Below are positions 1-7,958 of a stretch of DNA of 64,000 nt, piece after piece (positions within the stretch are counted from its first letter, which is position 1; each line of letters opens with the position of its first letter). The position numbers were made by a program, and so were the translations under genes. Under the pieces are notes generated by a model. The model was given only the letters and a program-made list of their open reading frames with translations, was not told the DNA's origin and did not search any database. This DNA is from Aliikangiella marina (GTDB lineage Bacteria; Pseudomonadota; Gammaproteobacteria; Enterobacterales; Kangiellaceae): contig NZ_VIKR01000007.1 in the NCBI RefSeq assembly GCF_007004765.1, positions 124,001 to 188,000 on the forward strand, read 5' to 3'.

Positions 1-471
1 GGCAAACTCCTCTCCACCGACTCGCGCAAAAATGTCATAGGATCTCACGAGATCTTTCACAGTCTTAGCAACTTCAATCAAGACTTTATCACCGACTGGA
101 TGGCCATAAGTGTCATTTACTTTTTTAAAATGATCCAAGTCGAAATAGATTAAAGACACCGGCGTCTCATAACGGCGCGCTCGATCGGTTTCTTGTTGCA
201 TTCGTTCTATAAAGTAACGCAAATTATAAATATTAGTCAGTGCGTCTCGAGAGGCAATTTGCGTCATATGGGTTTCCTTTCGCGCCACATAAATAGCAAA
301 CAAGACAAACACTGTCATGGTTCCAAACAACATATAGGTATAGAGATCCCAGTTATTGAGGATCTCTTGCGCCAGATCAACTCCCTTCAAAAACTGAATA
401 AACAACCAACCTAAGGGAGCACCTGCCGCAAAGAGGGCAGCCTGAATGGAACGGAGAATGACTTTGTTCAT
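1..471 (-). CDS. GGDEF diguanylate cyclase (partial, C-terminus off window)
   Basis: This is the first 157 codons of a gene that runs off the left edge. From the ATG at 471-469 the protein begins MNKVILRSIQAALFAAG and has two hydrophobic stretches (about residues 5-27 and 42-62), so it is membrane-anchored. A GGDEF domain follows: residues read FDLDHFKKVNDTYGHPVGD and the window ends at the catalytic signature GGEEF. Family knowledge: GGDEF proteins make cyclic di-GMP from two GTP. The substrate-binding residues of the visible part are intact, so it is probably an active cyclase. The signal input is unknown. It diverges from the transporter gene at 676. Confidence 0.88.
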   Translation of the reverse strand, partial: MNKVILRSIQAALFAAGAPLGWLFIQFLKGVDLAQEILNNWDLYTYMLFGTMTVFVLFAIYVARKETHMTQIASRDALTNIYNLRYFIERMQQETDRARRYETPVSLIYFDLDHFKKVNDTYGHPVGDKVLIEVAKTVKDLVRSYDIFARVGGEEFA

Positions 472-577
472 ATCGATAAGTCTAGACCTAAACCCACCAA
501 AAACCCAATGATTTAAGTCAAATTCAGCTTAACATCTTTAATAAACTCAGTAAGTTACCGATGATTTTACGGTTACC

Positions 578-605
578 TTGAGTGTTGTCAGCGCATGTGT
601 ATACT
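578..605 (+). promoter_or_regulatory. Probable sigma70 promoter of the AbgT transporter gene
   Basis: TTGAGT (578-583) and TATACT (600-605) are separated by 16 bases, about 70 bases before the start codon at 676. The ribosome binding site AAGGAG lies at 661-666. Spacing and the 5/6 match of the -10 box support it; no experimental start is known. Confidence 0.5.
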
Positions 606-675
606 GGCAAGTTGGTAAATAAAAATAATACTGATCGTTTTACCGATTCGATCGGCGAATAAGGAGAAATCATTA

Positions 676-2220
676 ATGAGCAGTAAAACTGAAACTAACG
701 CGACTTTATCGTTAGTGGAAAAAATCGGCAAAAGTATTCCCGATCCCGTAATCATTTTTATGTTTTTATTAGCTTTTTGCTTAGTTTTAACATCGCTTAT
801 CGGTGATTTAACCTTTCATACTAAAAGCATGGATGGCGGCTTAACCACTCATGTTATTAAGGATATGACCGACACAGAAAACGTTCGCTGGCTTTTTGAT
901 AACGCATTAGTTAAAAATTGGCTGGCCTTTGGAAACGGGGTTCTAGGTGTCATTTTGATCGTAATGTTAGGTGTAGGAGTCGCGGAAAACTCAGGATTGT
1001 TAACGGCAATTATTAAAAAACTCGGGACTCACTTAAGCGATAAGTTCTTACCACCAGCGATTGTATTTCTCGGCATAATGAGTTCCATTGCCACAGACGC
1101 TGGCTACTTGGTATTAATTCCGCTCGCAGGTTTACTCTATGCTGGTCTCGGTAAAAATCCGTTAATCGGCATGGCTGCCGCTTTCGCGGGCGTCTCAGCC
1201 GGGTTCAGTGCTAACTTAATTCCGGCCACGCCAGTGGACGTCATTATCGGATTGAATGCAAAGGTTTTTGCTGAAGCACAGAGTGTTCCCTTTACCCGAG
1301 CAGATGGCAGTGAGTTAACGCCAGCAACCATGCATTATTATTTCATTTTCGTCTCCACTTTTTTACTTGCTGGGCTGGGAGCATGGGTAACAACAAAGTT
1401 TGTCGCTCCAAGGCTTGAAAAAGTCGACTATCAACTACCGGCGGAAGTTAGTTTTTCCGACTTTGAAGTTACCGAGGACGAAAAGCGCGGTTTGAAAGCT
1501 TCAATATGGGGATTGTTGATCGCCATTGGTATCCTAGTGTTTTTAGCCATGGGACCACTCGCCAGTTATACCGACGAAGCGGGTAAAACCGTTTCACCTT
1601 TTCTTAATAATATTATATTGATGATTGCACTGGTGTTTACTATTGTAGGTGCGGCATTTGGTTACGCTTCAAAAAAATTCTCCAGCCTGATGGATGTTGT
1701 CCAAGCGATGGTCGCGCAAATGAATACGATGGGCTACATTCTGGTGCTAACATTTTTCTGTTACAACTTTCTTGGTTTGCTCGGCTATTCTGGGCTTGGA
1801 ACTTACGTCACTTTTCTTGGTGCTAGCTTTCTTGAGTGGTTAGGTTTACAGCAGTTCCCAATTCTATTAATTATCGGTTTTATTTTAACCACCGCATTAA
1901 TAAATTTATTTGTCGGCGGGCTCACCTCGAAATGGATGTTACTCGGTCCAATCTTTATTCCAATGCTCTATCAGGTTAATCCTCAAATGACACCTGATTT
2001 AGTTGCAGCAGCCTACCGGGTGGCAGATTCTTCAACTAATATTATTACGCCTATGATGAGTTACGCGGGCGTCATCTTAGCCTTCATGCGTAAATATAAA
2101 CCTGATTTAACTTTTGGTGATATGATTATTATGATGGTGCCGTACTCTGTGGTTTTCTTAGTCGCATGGACAGGTTTATTGGTAGCATTTTTTGCCTTCG
2201 GTATTCCACTAGGATTTTAG
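676..2220 (+). CDS. AbgT family transporter
   Basis: A 514-residue inner-membrane protein with about a dozen hydrophobic helices. It matches the AbgT family (p-aminobenzoyl-glutamate importer AbgT and the MtrF-type drug exporters) in length and in the motifs ATDAGYLVLIPLAG and ADSSTNIITPMMSYAG. Family members move p-aminobenzoyl-glutamate or sulfonamide-like compounds, driven by an ion gradient; which one applies here cannot be read from sequence. The start is well supported by AAGGAG nine bases upstream of the ATG. It is monocistronic: its own promoter lies upstream and a strong terminator directly follows. It is not obviously part of the neighbouring sugar locus. Confidence 0.9.
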   Translation: MSSKTETNATLSLVEKIGKSIPDPVIIFMFLLAFCLVLTSLIGDLTFHTKSMDGGLTTHVIKDMTDTENVRWLFDNALVKNWLAFGNGVLGVILIVMLGVGVAENSGLLTAIIKKLGTHLSDKFLPPAIVFLGIMSSIATDAGYLVLIPLAGLLYAGLGKNPLIGMAAAFAGVSAGFSANLIPATPVDVIIGLNAKVFAEAQSVPFTRADGSELTPATMHYYFIFVSTFLLAGLGAWVTTKFVAPRLEKVDYQLPAEVSFSDFEVTEDEKRGLKASIWGLLIAIGILVFLAMGPLASYTDEAGKTVSPFLNNIILMIALVFTIVGAAFGYASKKFSSLMDVVQAMVAQMNTMGYILVLTFFCYNFLGLLGYSGLGTYVTFLGASFLEWLGLQQFPILLIIGFILTTALINLFVGGLTSKWMLLGPIFIPMLYQVNPQMTPDLVAAAYRVADSSTNIITPMMSYAGVILAFMRKYKPDLTFGDMIIMMVPYSVVFLVAWTGLLVAFFAFGIPLGF

Positions 2221-2245
2221 AAACTCAAAAAAGTATTAGGCCAAC

Positions 2246-2282
2246 AAAAAAGCGAGCCCGAATATGAGGCTCGCTTTTTTTA
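2246..2282 (+). terminator. Bidirectional intrinsic terminator
   Basis: Stem GCGAGCC / GGCTCGC with loop CGAATAT-like, flanked by A6 on one side and T7 on the other. It ends the AbgT gene on the plus strand and can also serve the LacI gene ending at 2383 on the minus strand. Confidence 0.85.
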
Positions 2283-2382
2283 TTGCTCATCAATTGCGAC
2301 ATCAATTTTGACTTCGACTCGCTGGAAAATTTTTAAATTTCTTAATATATTTTCAACCTTTGAGCGTAAGAGTGCTGTCGCT

Positions 2383-3384
2383 TTAGTTAATCTTAGAGAC
2401 CGAATCTCTGACTATTAGCTCGGGGTCAAATAGATGTTTTATCTTTAAGTTGTTTGCCTGATAACTATTTTGCAAAGTCAATTTAGCAGCCATGTGACCC
2501 ATCTCAATAATGGGGTAGTCTAAAGTGGTAAGTTTTGGATACAGGTGACCTGCAAATATAATATTATCGAAACCAACAATCGAAACTTCTTCGGGTATTT
2601 TTAAATTATTTTCTCTGCAAACTGTCATTGCTCCACTTGCAGTTTCGTCGTTTGCACATACTACTGCAGAAAATGATTTACCCGATTCAATCAAGTGATT
2701 CATTCCTGCAACACCGCCTGATTGTCGATAATTTCCCTCAAAAAATAGTTCATCGGAAAAATTTAAATTGTGTTCTGCCAAGGCTCTTTTATGTCCAGCA
2801 AGACGCCCTAATGCATCAGATTTCCACATTGGACCAGCGATATAGGCAATATCTTTATGGCCTTTATCAATTAATGTTTTTGTTGCAACATAACCACCTT
2901 TTTCATTATCCAGACTTACGCAATTATCCGCTAATTCTTTTATATTTCGATTGATAAGCACAAACGGAACCGCTCCTTTACTCAGCTCTACCAAGTATTC
3001 GTCGGACACCGCCTCAACATGCAATATCAGTGCGTCACAACTTCTATCGATGAGAAACTCGATGCCATCAATCTCGTCTGCCTCATTGGCATGTCCGGCA
3101 GTAATGATGACATGTTTGCCTGCTTCTCTAAGCTCTGCCTCAATCCCACTCAACATAGCACCGTAAAACTGCCCCTTTAACTCCGAGACTAAAATTCCAA
3201 CGCTGTTAGAACGATTTGAGGCTAAAGATTGGGCAACCGCATTAGGCCGATAGCCCAACTCAGCCATAGCATCCAATACTTTTTTACAGGTTTTTTCGCT
3301 AACTTTAGCATTCTTGTTCATTACTCGAGAAACAGTCGCTAAAGAGACGCCCGCGAGTACAGAAACATCGTAAATTGTAGCCAT
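2383..3384 (-). CDS. LacI-family transcriptional regulator
   Basis: 333 residues, full LacI length. The N-terminal helix-turn-helix reads TIYDVSVLAGVSLATVSRVMN, and the hinge helix is present (RPNAVAQSLASNRSNSVG). Residues 62-333 are the periplasmic-binding-protein-like effector domain. The recognition-helix pattern (S-x-ATVSRVxN) is shared with LacI members that bind palindromes centred on AAGCGCTT, and five such sites occur in this window in front of the sugar genes. It is therefore the best candidate for the local repressor (inference). It lies 88 bases downstream of the GPH transporter gene on the same strand, so it could be partly co-transcribed. No copy of the operator precedes the gene itself. 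The effector is unknown; a beta-glucoside or its breakdown product is likely. Confidence 0.93.
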   Translation of the reverse strand: MATIYDVSVLAGVSLATVSRVMNKNAKVSEKTCKKVLDAMAELGYRPNAVAQSLASNRSNSVGILVSELKGQFYGAMLSGIEAELREAGKHVIITAGHANEADEIDGIEFLIDRSCDALILHVEAVSDEYLVELSKGAVPFVLINRNIKELADNCVSLDNEKGGYVATKTLIDKGHKDIAYIAGPMWKSDALGRLAGHKRALAEHNLNFSDELFFEGNYRQSGGVAGMNHLIESGKSFSAVVCANDETASGAMTVCRENNLKIPEEVSIVGFDNIIFAGHLYPKLTTLDYPIIEMGHMAAKLTLQNSYQANNLKIKHLFDPELIVRDSVSKIN

Positions 3385-3472
3385 ATCTTTAAAAACACCT
3401 TATATACCTATAATGCTACTTTACCATAAATGCCTAGTAATCAGGTTACTGATGATTTATTTTTTCAACTTC

Positions 3473-5020
3473 TTACTTGGTACGTCTGGCTAATAAATCA
3501 GACTCAATTTGCATCATTGCATCCTCGGTTAATGGATAAAACAGCATGATTCCCGCAGCAATAAATGAGAACGCTGCTGGCACCCAGCTCATTAGTAGTT
3601 TGATACCCGGTAAACTTTGCTCAACAGTAGTAGCATCCATCCCGTCGTAACCATAACTTGCCAACACTAATAAAATGAGTGCACCGGCAAAACCACCACC
3701 AGTTTTATTGATAAAAGTTCCCGCCGAATAGAACAGGCCAGTCGCTCTTCGATGATTTTTCCATTCTGAAAAATCTGCAGCATCTCCCAACATACTAAAA
3801 AATAATACTGGCATAAACGCGGCAAAAACCTCTGACAAACAACCTATAAAAAACAATAGTTTTACCTGATCAGGCTCTAAAAAATACAATGTTCCAGTCG
3901 TCAACCCACCGAAAAACAAAGCATTGATGAATAGTGCTTTTTTGCTGACAAACTTACAAATATATCCTGCAGACAAAGCAGCAATGATTGATATAACTAG
4001 CAAAGCGATAAAGTAAGCGCCAGCCAATATTTCGTTACCGGTATAATACTTAAAATAATAAATAATCGTTCCCATCTTGATGCCATTAAACATCATAAAT
4101 AAAAACCCAATTGCTAACAAAATCCACCATGGCTTGTTGGTAATCAAGTCTACAAGGTCTTGTTGAGTGTGGGAGAGGTTTTCACTGCCTCGTTTTATTA
4201 AGCGTTTTGCAAGATAATAAGTGATGCCAATAACGAATAAAAAGAATAGACCAGTATAAATATCGCGATAATAAAAAAATAAAGTTATCGCAACCAAGGG
4301 CAAAAGTATAAAGGGTAGGTTTTTAGAAAAGTCGACTAGCTGTGCTTTTAGGTTTAACGTCACATCAATGGGCGGCTTAACTCGTTCTCGGGTGGTCATA
4401 AAGGTAATTAAAAATAAAACCACCAAGAGCCCAGCAAATAAAAACATTGCATATTGATAGCCTTGTTGTTCATCGCCATTTCCAAGTAACGAGACGATTG
4501 CCGGGAGAAATCCCATGATTAATGCGCCACCTAAAAAAGCGCCGGCAAACCGCCAACCGGAAAGAATATTTCTTTCTGTGGGATTTGCTGTCATAACGCC
4601 CATTAAGGCAGAGTAGGGCACGTTACTAACCGTGTAAGCCAAGGTTAGGCCAATATAAGTTACATAAGCCCAAACCAATTTACCTTCGGGGCTCAAATTG
4701 GGCGTCGTGAAACTAAGCACCATAAAAAGACCTAGAAAGGGCGTTGACCAAAGAATCCAAGGTCTAAATTTTCCCCACCGCGTTTCCGTTCGATCGGCGA
4801 TCATTCCGATCATGATATCGGTCACACCATCTGAAAGTCTCACCAGTAATAACAGTAAAGACGCAGCAATTGCGGAAATCCCAAAAACATCGGTATAAAA
4901 TACCGCCATATAGGCGAGTGCACCACGCCAAACTAAATTTGAAGCAGCATCACCCAATGCATAACCGATTTTTTCATGAAAGGGTAATTGATGCTTGGCT
5001 AAGTCTAAGTTGTTACTCAT
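3473..5020 (-). CDS. GPH-family sugar:cation symporter (MFS)
   Basis: 515 residues with about 12 membrane helices. The start (HEKIGYALGDAASNLVWRG), the motif LVRLSDGVTDIMIGMIADRTETRWGKFRPW and ADFSEWKNHRRATGLFYSAGTF are typical of the glycoside-pentoside-hexuronide (MelB/LacS-like) symporters. It has an extra loop at about 230-290. The ATG lies next to the stop of the GH1 gene (zero gap), so the two are translationally coupled in one operon. Context suggests it imports the beta-glucoside that GH1 hydrolyses (inference). Confidence 0.9.
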   Translation of the reverse strand: MSNNLDLAKHQLPFHEKIGYALGDAASNLVWRGALAYMAVFYTDVFGISAIAASLLLLLVRLSDGVTDIMIGMIADRTETRWGKFRPWILWSTPFLGLFMVLSFTTPNLSPEGKLVWAYVTYIGLTLAYTVSNVPYSALMGVMTANPTERNILSGWRFAGAFLGGALIMGFLPAIVSLLGNGDEQQGYQYAMFLFAGLLVVLFLITFMTTRERVKPPIDVTLNLKAQLVDFSKNLPFILLPLVAITLFFYYRDIYTGLFFLFVIGITYYLAKRLIKRGSENLSHTQQDLVDLITNKPWWILLAIGFLFMMFNGIKMGTIIYYFKYYTGNEILAGAYFIALLVISIIAALSAGYICKFVSKKALFINALFFGGLTTGTLYFLEPDQVKLLFFIGCLSEVFAAFMPVLFFSMLGDAADFSEWKNHRRATGLFYSAGTFINKTGGGFAGALILLVLASYGYDGMDATTVEQSLPGIKLLMSWVPAAFSFIAAGIMLFYPLTEDAMMQIESDLLARRTK

Positions 5021-6364
5021 TTAGTTACTCGAGACCGTAGAGCGATTACTGATAAGATCTTTATAGGCTAACGCGCTGTGTTTTAACACTCTTTTTTGAT
5101 TTTCATAATCGACATACACGATACCAAACCTTTTAGCATAACCTTCTGCCCACTCGAAATTATCCATCAAACTCCAGTAAAAATATCCCTTAACATCGAT
5201 ACCTAAATTAATAATCTTATCCAGCGCAGTTAAATGGTCTTGCACATATCGAGTTCTATCATAATCAATCACTTCGCCATTTTGATAATCGTCGGCCATC
5301 GCTGCGCCATTTTCGGTTATGTAGATTGGCGGTAGATCATATCGTTGATTGAGATCGCTCATCAAATCAACAAACGCTTGCGGAAAAATTTCCCATCCGA
5401 TATCCGTAACAGGTTCACTTGGTGGCAAAGATACAAATTGATTTTCAGTATCTGCTTGATAAACCTGCCGAGTGTAAAAATTGACGCCCATAAAATCCAG
5501 TGGCGCGGCAATAATTTCCATATCGCCTGCAAAAATTTCCGGACGTTCATCTTTGGGAATTGTCTCAATAATCTCAGGATACTCGGCGTCGAAGAGTGGT
5601 TTGATATACCACTGATTGAAATGAGCATCAGCCATTTTTGCCGCTTGGATATCTGCCGAAGCGCTCGTTGACGGATAACAAGGGGTGAAGTTTAGAACAA
5701 TACCATTCTGAGTATTGGGGCTGTTCGCCTGTAAAGCTTTCATCGCGAGCCCGTGACCTAATAACAAATGATGCGCAGCACGTTTTCCATATTTTTTACT
5801 CGCCAGTCCTGGCGCGTGAATGCCCGCTTCATACCCAAGGTAAGCACTACAGTATGGCTCATTTAATGTCGCATAACTGAATACTCTATCACCGAGGGCA
5901 CGACTAATTTTATCGGCGTAATCGGCATACTCGAAAGCAGTTTCCCGGTTTAGCCAGCCACCTCTATTCTCGTGGTGTTGAGGTAGATCCCAATGATACA
6001 AAGTGACAAATGGCTTGATCTGTTTGTCATTTAATCGATCAAGAATACGCTTATAAAAATCGACCCCCTTTTGATTGATGGAGCCATCCATTTTGAGGAC
6101 TCTTGGCCAAGAAATCGAGAGTCGATAAGCATCAACTCCCAATGTTTCAATTAGATCGATATCCTGTTGCCAGCGATTGTAGTGGTCGCAAGCAATATCA
6201 CCATTAGAGTTATCTTTTATTTTTCCCTTAACACGACAGAAAGTATCCCAAATACAAGGGAGGCGTTCATCAACCCCTCCCTCAATTTGAAACGAGGCCG
6301 TTGCGACACCATAGGTAAACTCAGGCGATAGCAACTTTGAGTCATTCGGTAGTGAAATCTTCAT
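5021..6364 (-). CDS. GH1 beta-glucosidase, cytoplasmic
   Basis: 447 residues, the usual GH1 length, with no signal peptide. The acid/base glutamate lies in TLNEP (E169) and the nucleophile in YITENGA (E351); other family blocks are seen at residues 20-40 (ASFQIEGG) and 121-130 (TLYHWDLPQ). The family hydrolyses terminal beta-glucosyl residues of cellobiose and related disaccharides. First gene of an operon with the GPH symporter, and divergent from the FucP-like operon across a 304-base region with two LacI-type operators. Exact substrate (cellobiose, laminaribiose, gentiobiose) is not decided by sequence. Confidence 0.95.
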   Translation of the reverse strand: MKISLPNDSKLLSPEFTYGVATASFQIEGGVDERLPCIWDTFCRVKGKIKDNSNGDIACDHYNRWQQDIDLIETLGVDAYRLSISWPRVLKMDGSINQKGVDFYKRILDRLNDKQIKPFVTLYHWDLPQHHENRGGWLNRETAFEYADYADKISRALGDRVFSYATLNEPYCSAYLGYEAGIHAPGLASKKYGKRAAHHLLLGHGLAMKALQANSPNTQNGIVLNFTPCYPSTSASADIQAAKMADAHFNQWYIKPLFDAEYPEIIETIPKDERPEIFAGDMEIIAAPLDFMGVNFYTRQVYQADTENQFVSLPPSEPVTDIGWEIFPQAFVDLMSDLNQRYDLPPIYITENGAAMADDYQNGEVIDYDRTRYVQDHLTALDKIINLGIDVKGYFYWSLMDNFEWAEGYAKRFGIVYVDYENQKRVLKHSALAYKDLISNRSTVSSN

Positions 6365-6506
6365 CGTTCTTCTTTTAAATCCCTATTTAAATTTCAAAAG
6401 GCGGCCCATAGTCAGTAAGTACTAACAACCGCCATAAACCATTAAAATCAGCAAGCTAGATCACACCAGCACAAGGCGATAATTTCTTTGTTTTTCCCCA
6501 AAAACA

Positions 6507-6520
6507 TGTAAGCGCTTACT
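6507..6520. promoter_or_regulatory. LacI-type operator, site 1 of the divergent GH1/FucP region
   Basis: TGTAAGCGCTTACT, 13 of 14 bases of the perfect palindrome TGTAAGCGCTTACA. It lies 143 bases upstream of the GH1 start on the minus strand. Centre-to-centre distance to the next site is 59 bases. Confidence 0.75.
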
Positions 6521-6537
6521 TTTTGTCGCAAAATACA

Positions 6538-6566
6538 TTGCTTTTAACAATCAGTGTGATATAAAT
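6538..6566 (+). promoter_or_regulatory. Probable promoter of the FucP-GH3-halogenase operon
   Basis: TTGCTT (6538-6543), 16-17 base spacer, then TATAAA/ATAAAT (6560-6566). The operator at 6566-6579 abuts the -10 box and would cover the transcription start, the classical repressor position. Confidence 0.5.
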
Positions 6567-6579
6567 GAAAGCGCTTACA
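6566..6579. promoter_or_regulatory. LacI-type operator, site 2 of the divergent GH1/FucP region
   Basis: TGAAAGCGCTTACA, one mismatch from the perfect palindrome. Located directly downstream of the predicted -10 box of the plus-strand operon. Confidence 0.75.
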
Positions 6580-6668
6580 TTAGGTTAGAGGTAAAAAAGA
6601 TAAAGGTCAACCATTTAATCTAATGAGTCTAGAAATTGAGAAAACCTGCGTTTAAAGCAACAAAGTGA

Positions 6669-7955
6669 ATGGAAAACTATATGCCAAACTCACCTATCGC
6701 ATCAGAGGGTTTACCTGCGCAATCAGAGAGCAAACAGACATTCCGATTTGCCTTAGTCGCTTTAACATCTCTATTTTTTATGTGGGGATTTTTAACGGCA
6801 CTCAATGATATTTTGATCCCCTACCTCAAATCTCAATTTTCTCTCAGTTATACCCAGGCAATGCTTATCCAATTTTGTTTTTTTGGCGCCTATTTTTTGG
6901 TGTCACTCCCTGCGGGCGCATTGGTCCAGCGGATCGGATACCAGAGTGGCATCGTATTCGGTTTAATCATCGCCGGAATTGGGTGCTTGCTTTTCTATCC
7001 AGCGGCATCAATTGGGATCTATGGAATATTCTTGCTCGCATTATTCGTGCTGGCATCAGGAATTACTATTTTGCAGGTCTCAGCCAATCCTTATGTGACG
7101 ATACTAGGCGATCCCAAAACGGCTTCCTCACGGCTAACTCTAACGCAAGCTTTTAACTCGCTGGGAACAACACTAGCGCCATCATTTGGCGCAATCCTCA
7201 TCTTATCAACAATGGGAGAATCTAATGGCATTTCTAGTGATGTTGGTTCTCAAGATGCGGTCAAATTTCCCTACCTTTTGCTAGCAGGCGCTCTGCTGAT
7301 TTTAGCAATTGTGTTTGCGTTTCTTAAGCTTCCCAAGATTGCTCATGATACTCATTCAAACCAGGCTAAGTCACCGCATAAATCGGCATGGCGATATCGC
7401 CATCTCGTGTTGGGTGCAGTCGCGATTTTCGTCTATGTTGGCGCGGAAGTCGGCATAGGCAGCTTTTTAGTTAACTTTATTAGCCTGCGCTCAATTGCCG
7501 GAATAGAAGAGTCTCAAGCCGCCCACTATGTTACTTACTACTTTGGCGGTGCTATGGTTGGCCGATTTATTGGCGCAGCTGTCATGCAGAAAATTCCTGC
7601 AGGGAAGGCGTTAGCGTTTAATTCAGTATGCGCCTGCATCTTGATCACCATCGCAATATTCACTCAAGGTTTTGTCGCAATGTGGTCGATCTTATTGGTC
7701 GGACTTTGTAACTCAATTATGTTTCCAACAATTTTTACATTAGCAATCGCTCATCTAGGAATTTACACCAGCCAAGGCTCGGGTATTTTGTGCCTTGCGA
7801 TTGTTGGTGGTGCCTTTTTGCCACTACTTCAGGGAATAACAGCTGACAGTATCGGCATCCAAATGGCATTTTTCATTCCGTTGATGTGTTATCTGTATAT
7901 CGCTTACTACGGACTACTCGGACACAAACCCTCTTTTCAAAATAATCAAAAATAG
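6669..7955 (+). CDS. FucP/GluP-like sugar MFS transporter
   Basis: 428 residues with 12 predicted helices. The stretch [19 protein letters not shown] followed by [12 protein letters not shown] is typical of the FHS family (L-fucose permease FucP, glucose/galactose permease GluP). It probably carries a hexose, most likely glucose released by the GH3 enzyme encoded 3 bases downstream. The start is not certain: the ATG at 6669 has a poor ribosome binding site, and the in-frame ATG at 6681 is an alternative. First gene of a three-gene operon with GH3 and a halogenase homologue. Confidence 0.88.
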   Translation: MENYMPNSPIASEGLPAQSESKQTFRFALVALTSLFFMWGFLTALNDILIPYLKSQFSLSYTQAMLIQFCFFGAYFLVSLPAGALVQRIGYQSGIVFGLIIAGIGCLLFYPAASIGIYGIFLLALFVLASGITILQVSANPYVTILGDPKTASSRLTLTQAFNSLGTTLAPSFGAILILSTMGESNGISSDVGSQDAVKFPYLLLAGALLILAIVFAFLKLPKIAHDTHSNQAKSPHKSAWRYRHLVLGAVAIFVYVGAEVGIGSFLVNFISLRSIAGIEESQAAHYVTYYFGGAMVGRFIGAAVMQKIPAGKALAFNSVCACILITIAIFTQGFVAMWSILLVGLCNSIMFPTIFTLAIAHLGIYTSQGSGILCLAIVGGAFLPLLQGITADSIGIQMAFFIPLMCYLYIAYYGLLGHKPSFQNNQK

Positions 7956-7958
7956 CTT

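Noticed and set aside
3436-3450. AGTAA-TCAGG-TTACT inverted repeat between GPH and lacI genes
   Set aside because: Five-base arms only; no T tract and no match to the operator consensus. Left out as likely chance.
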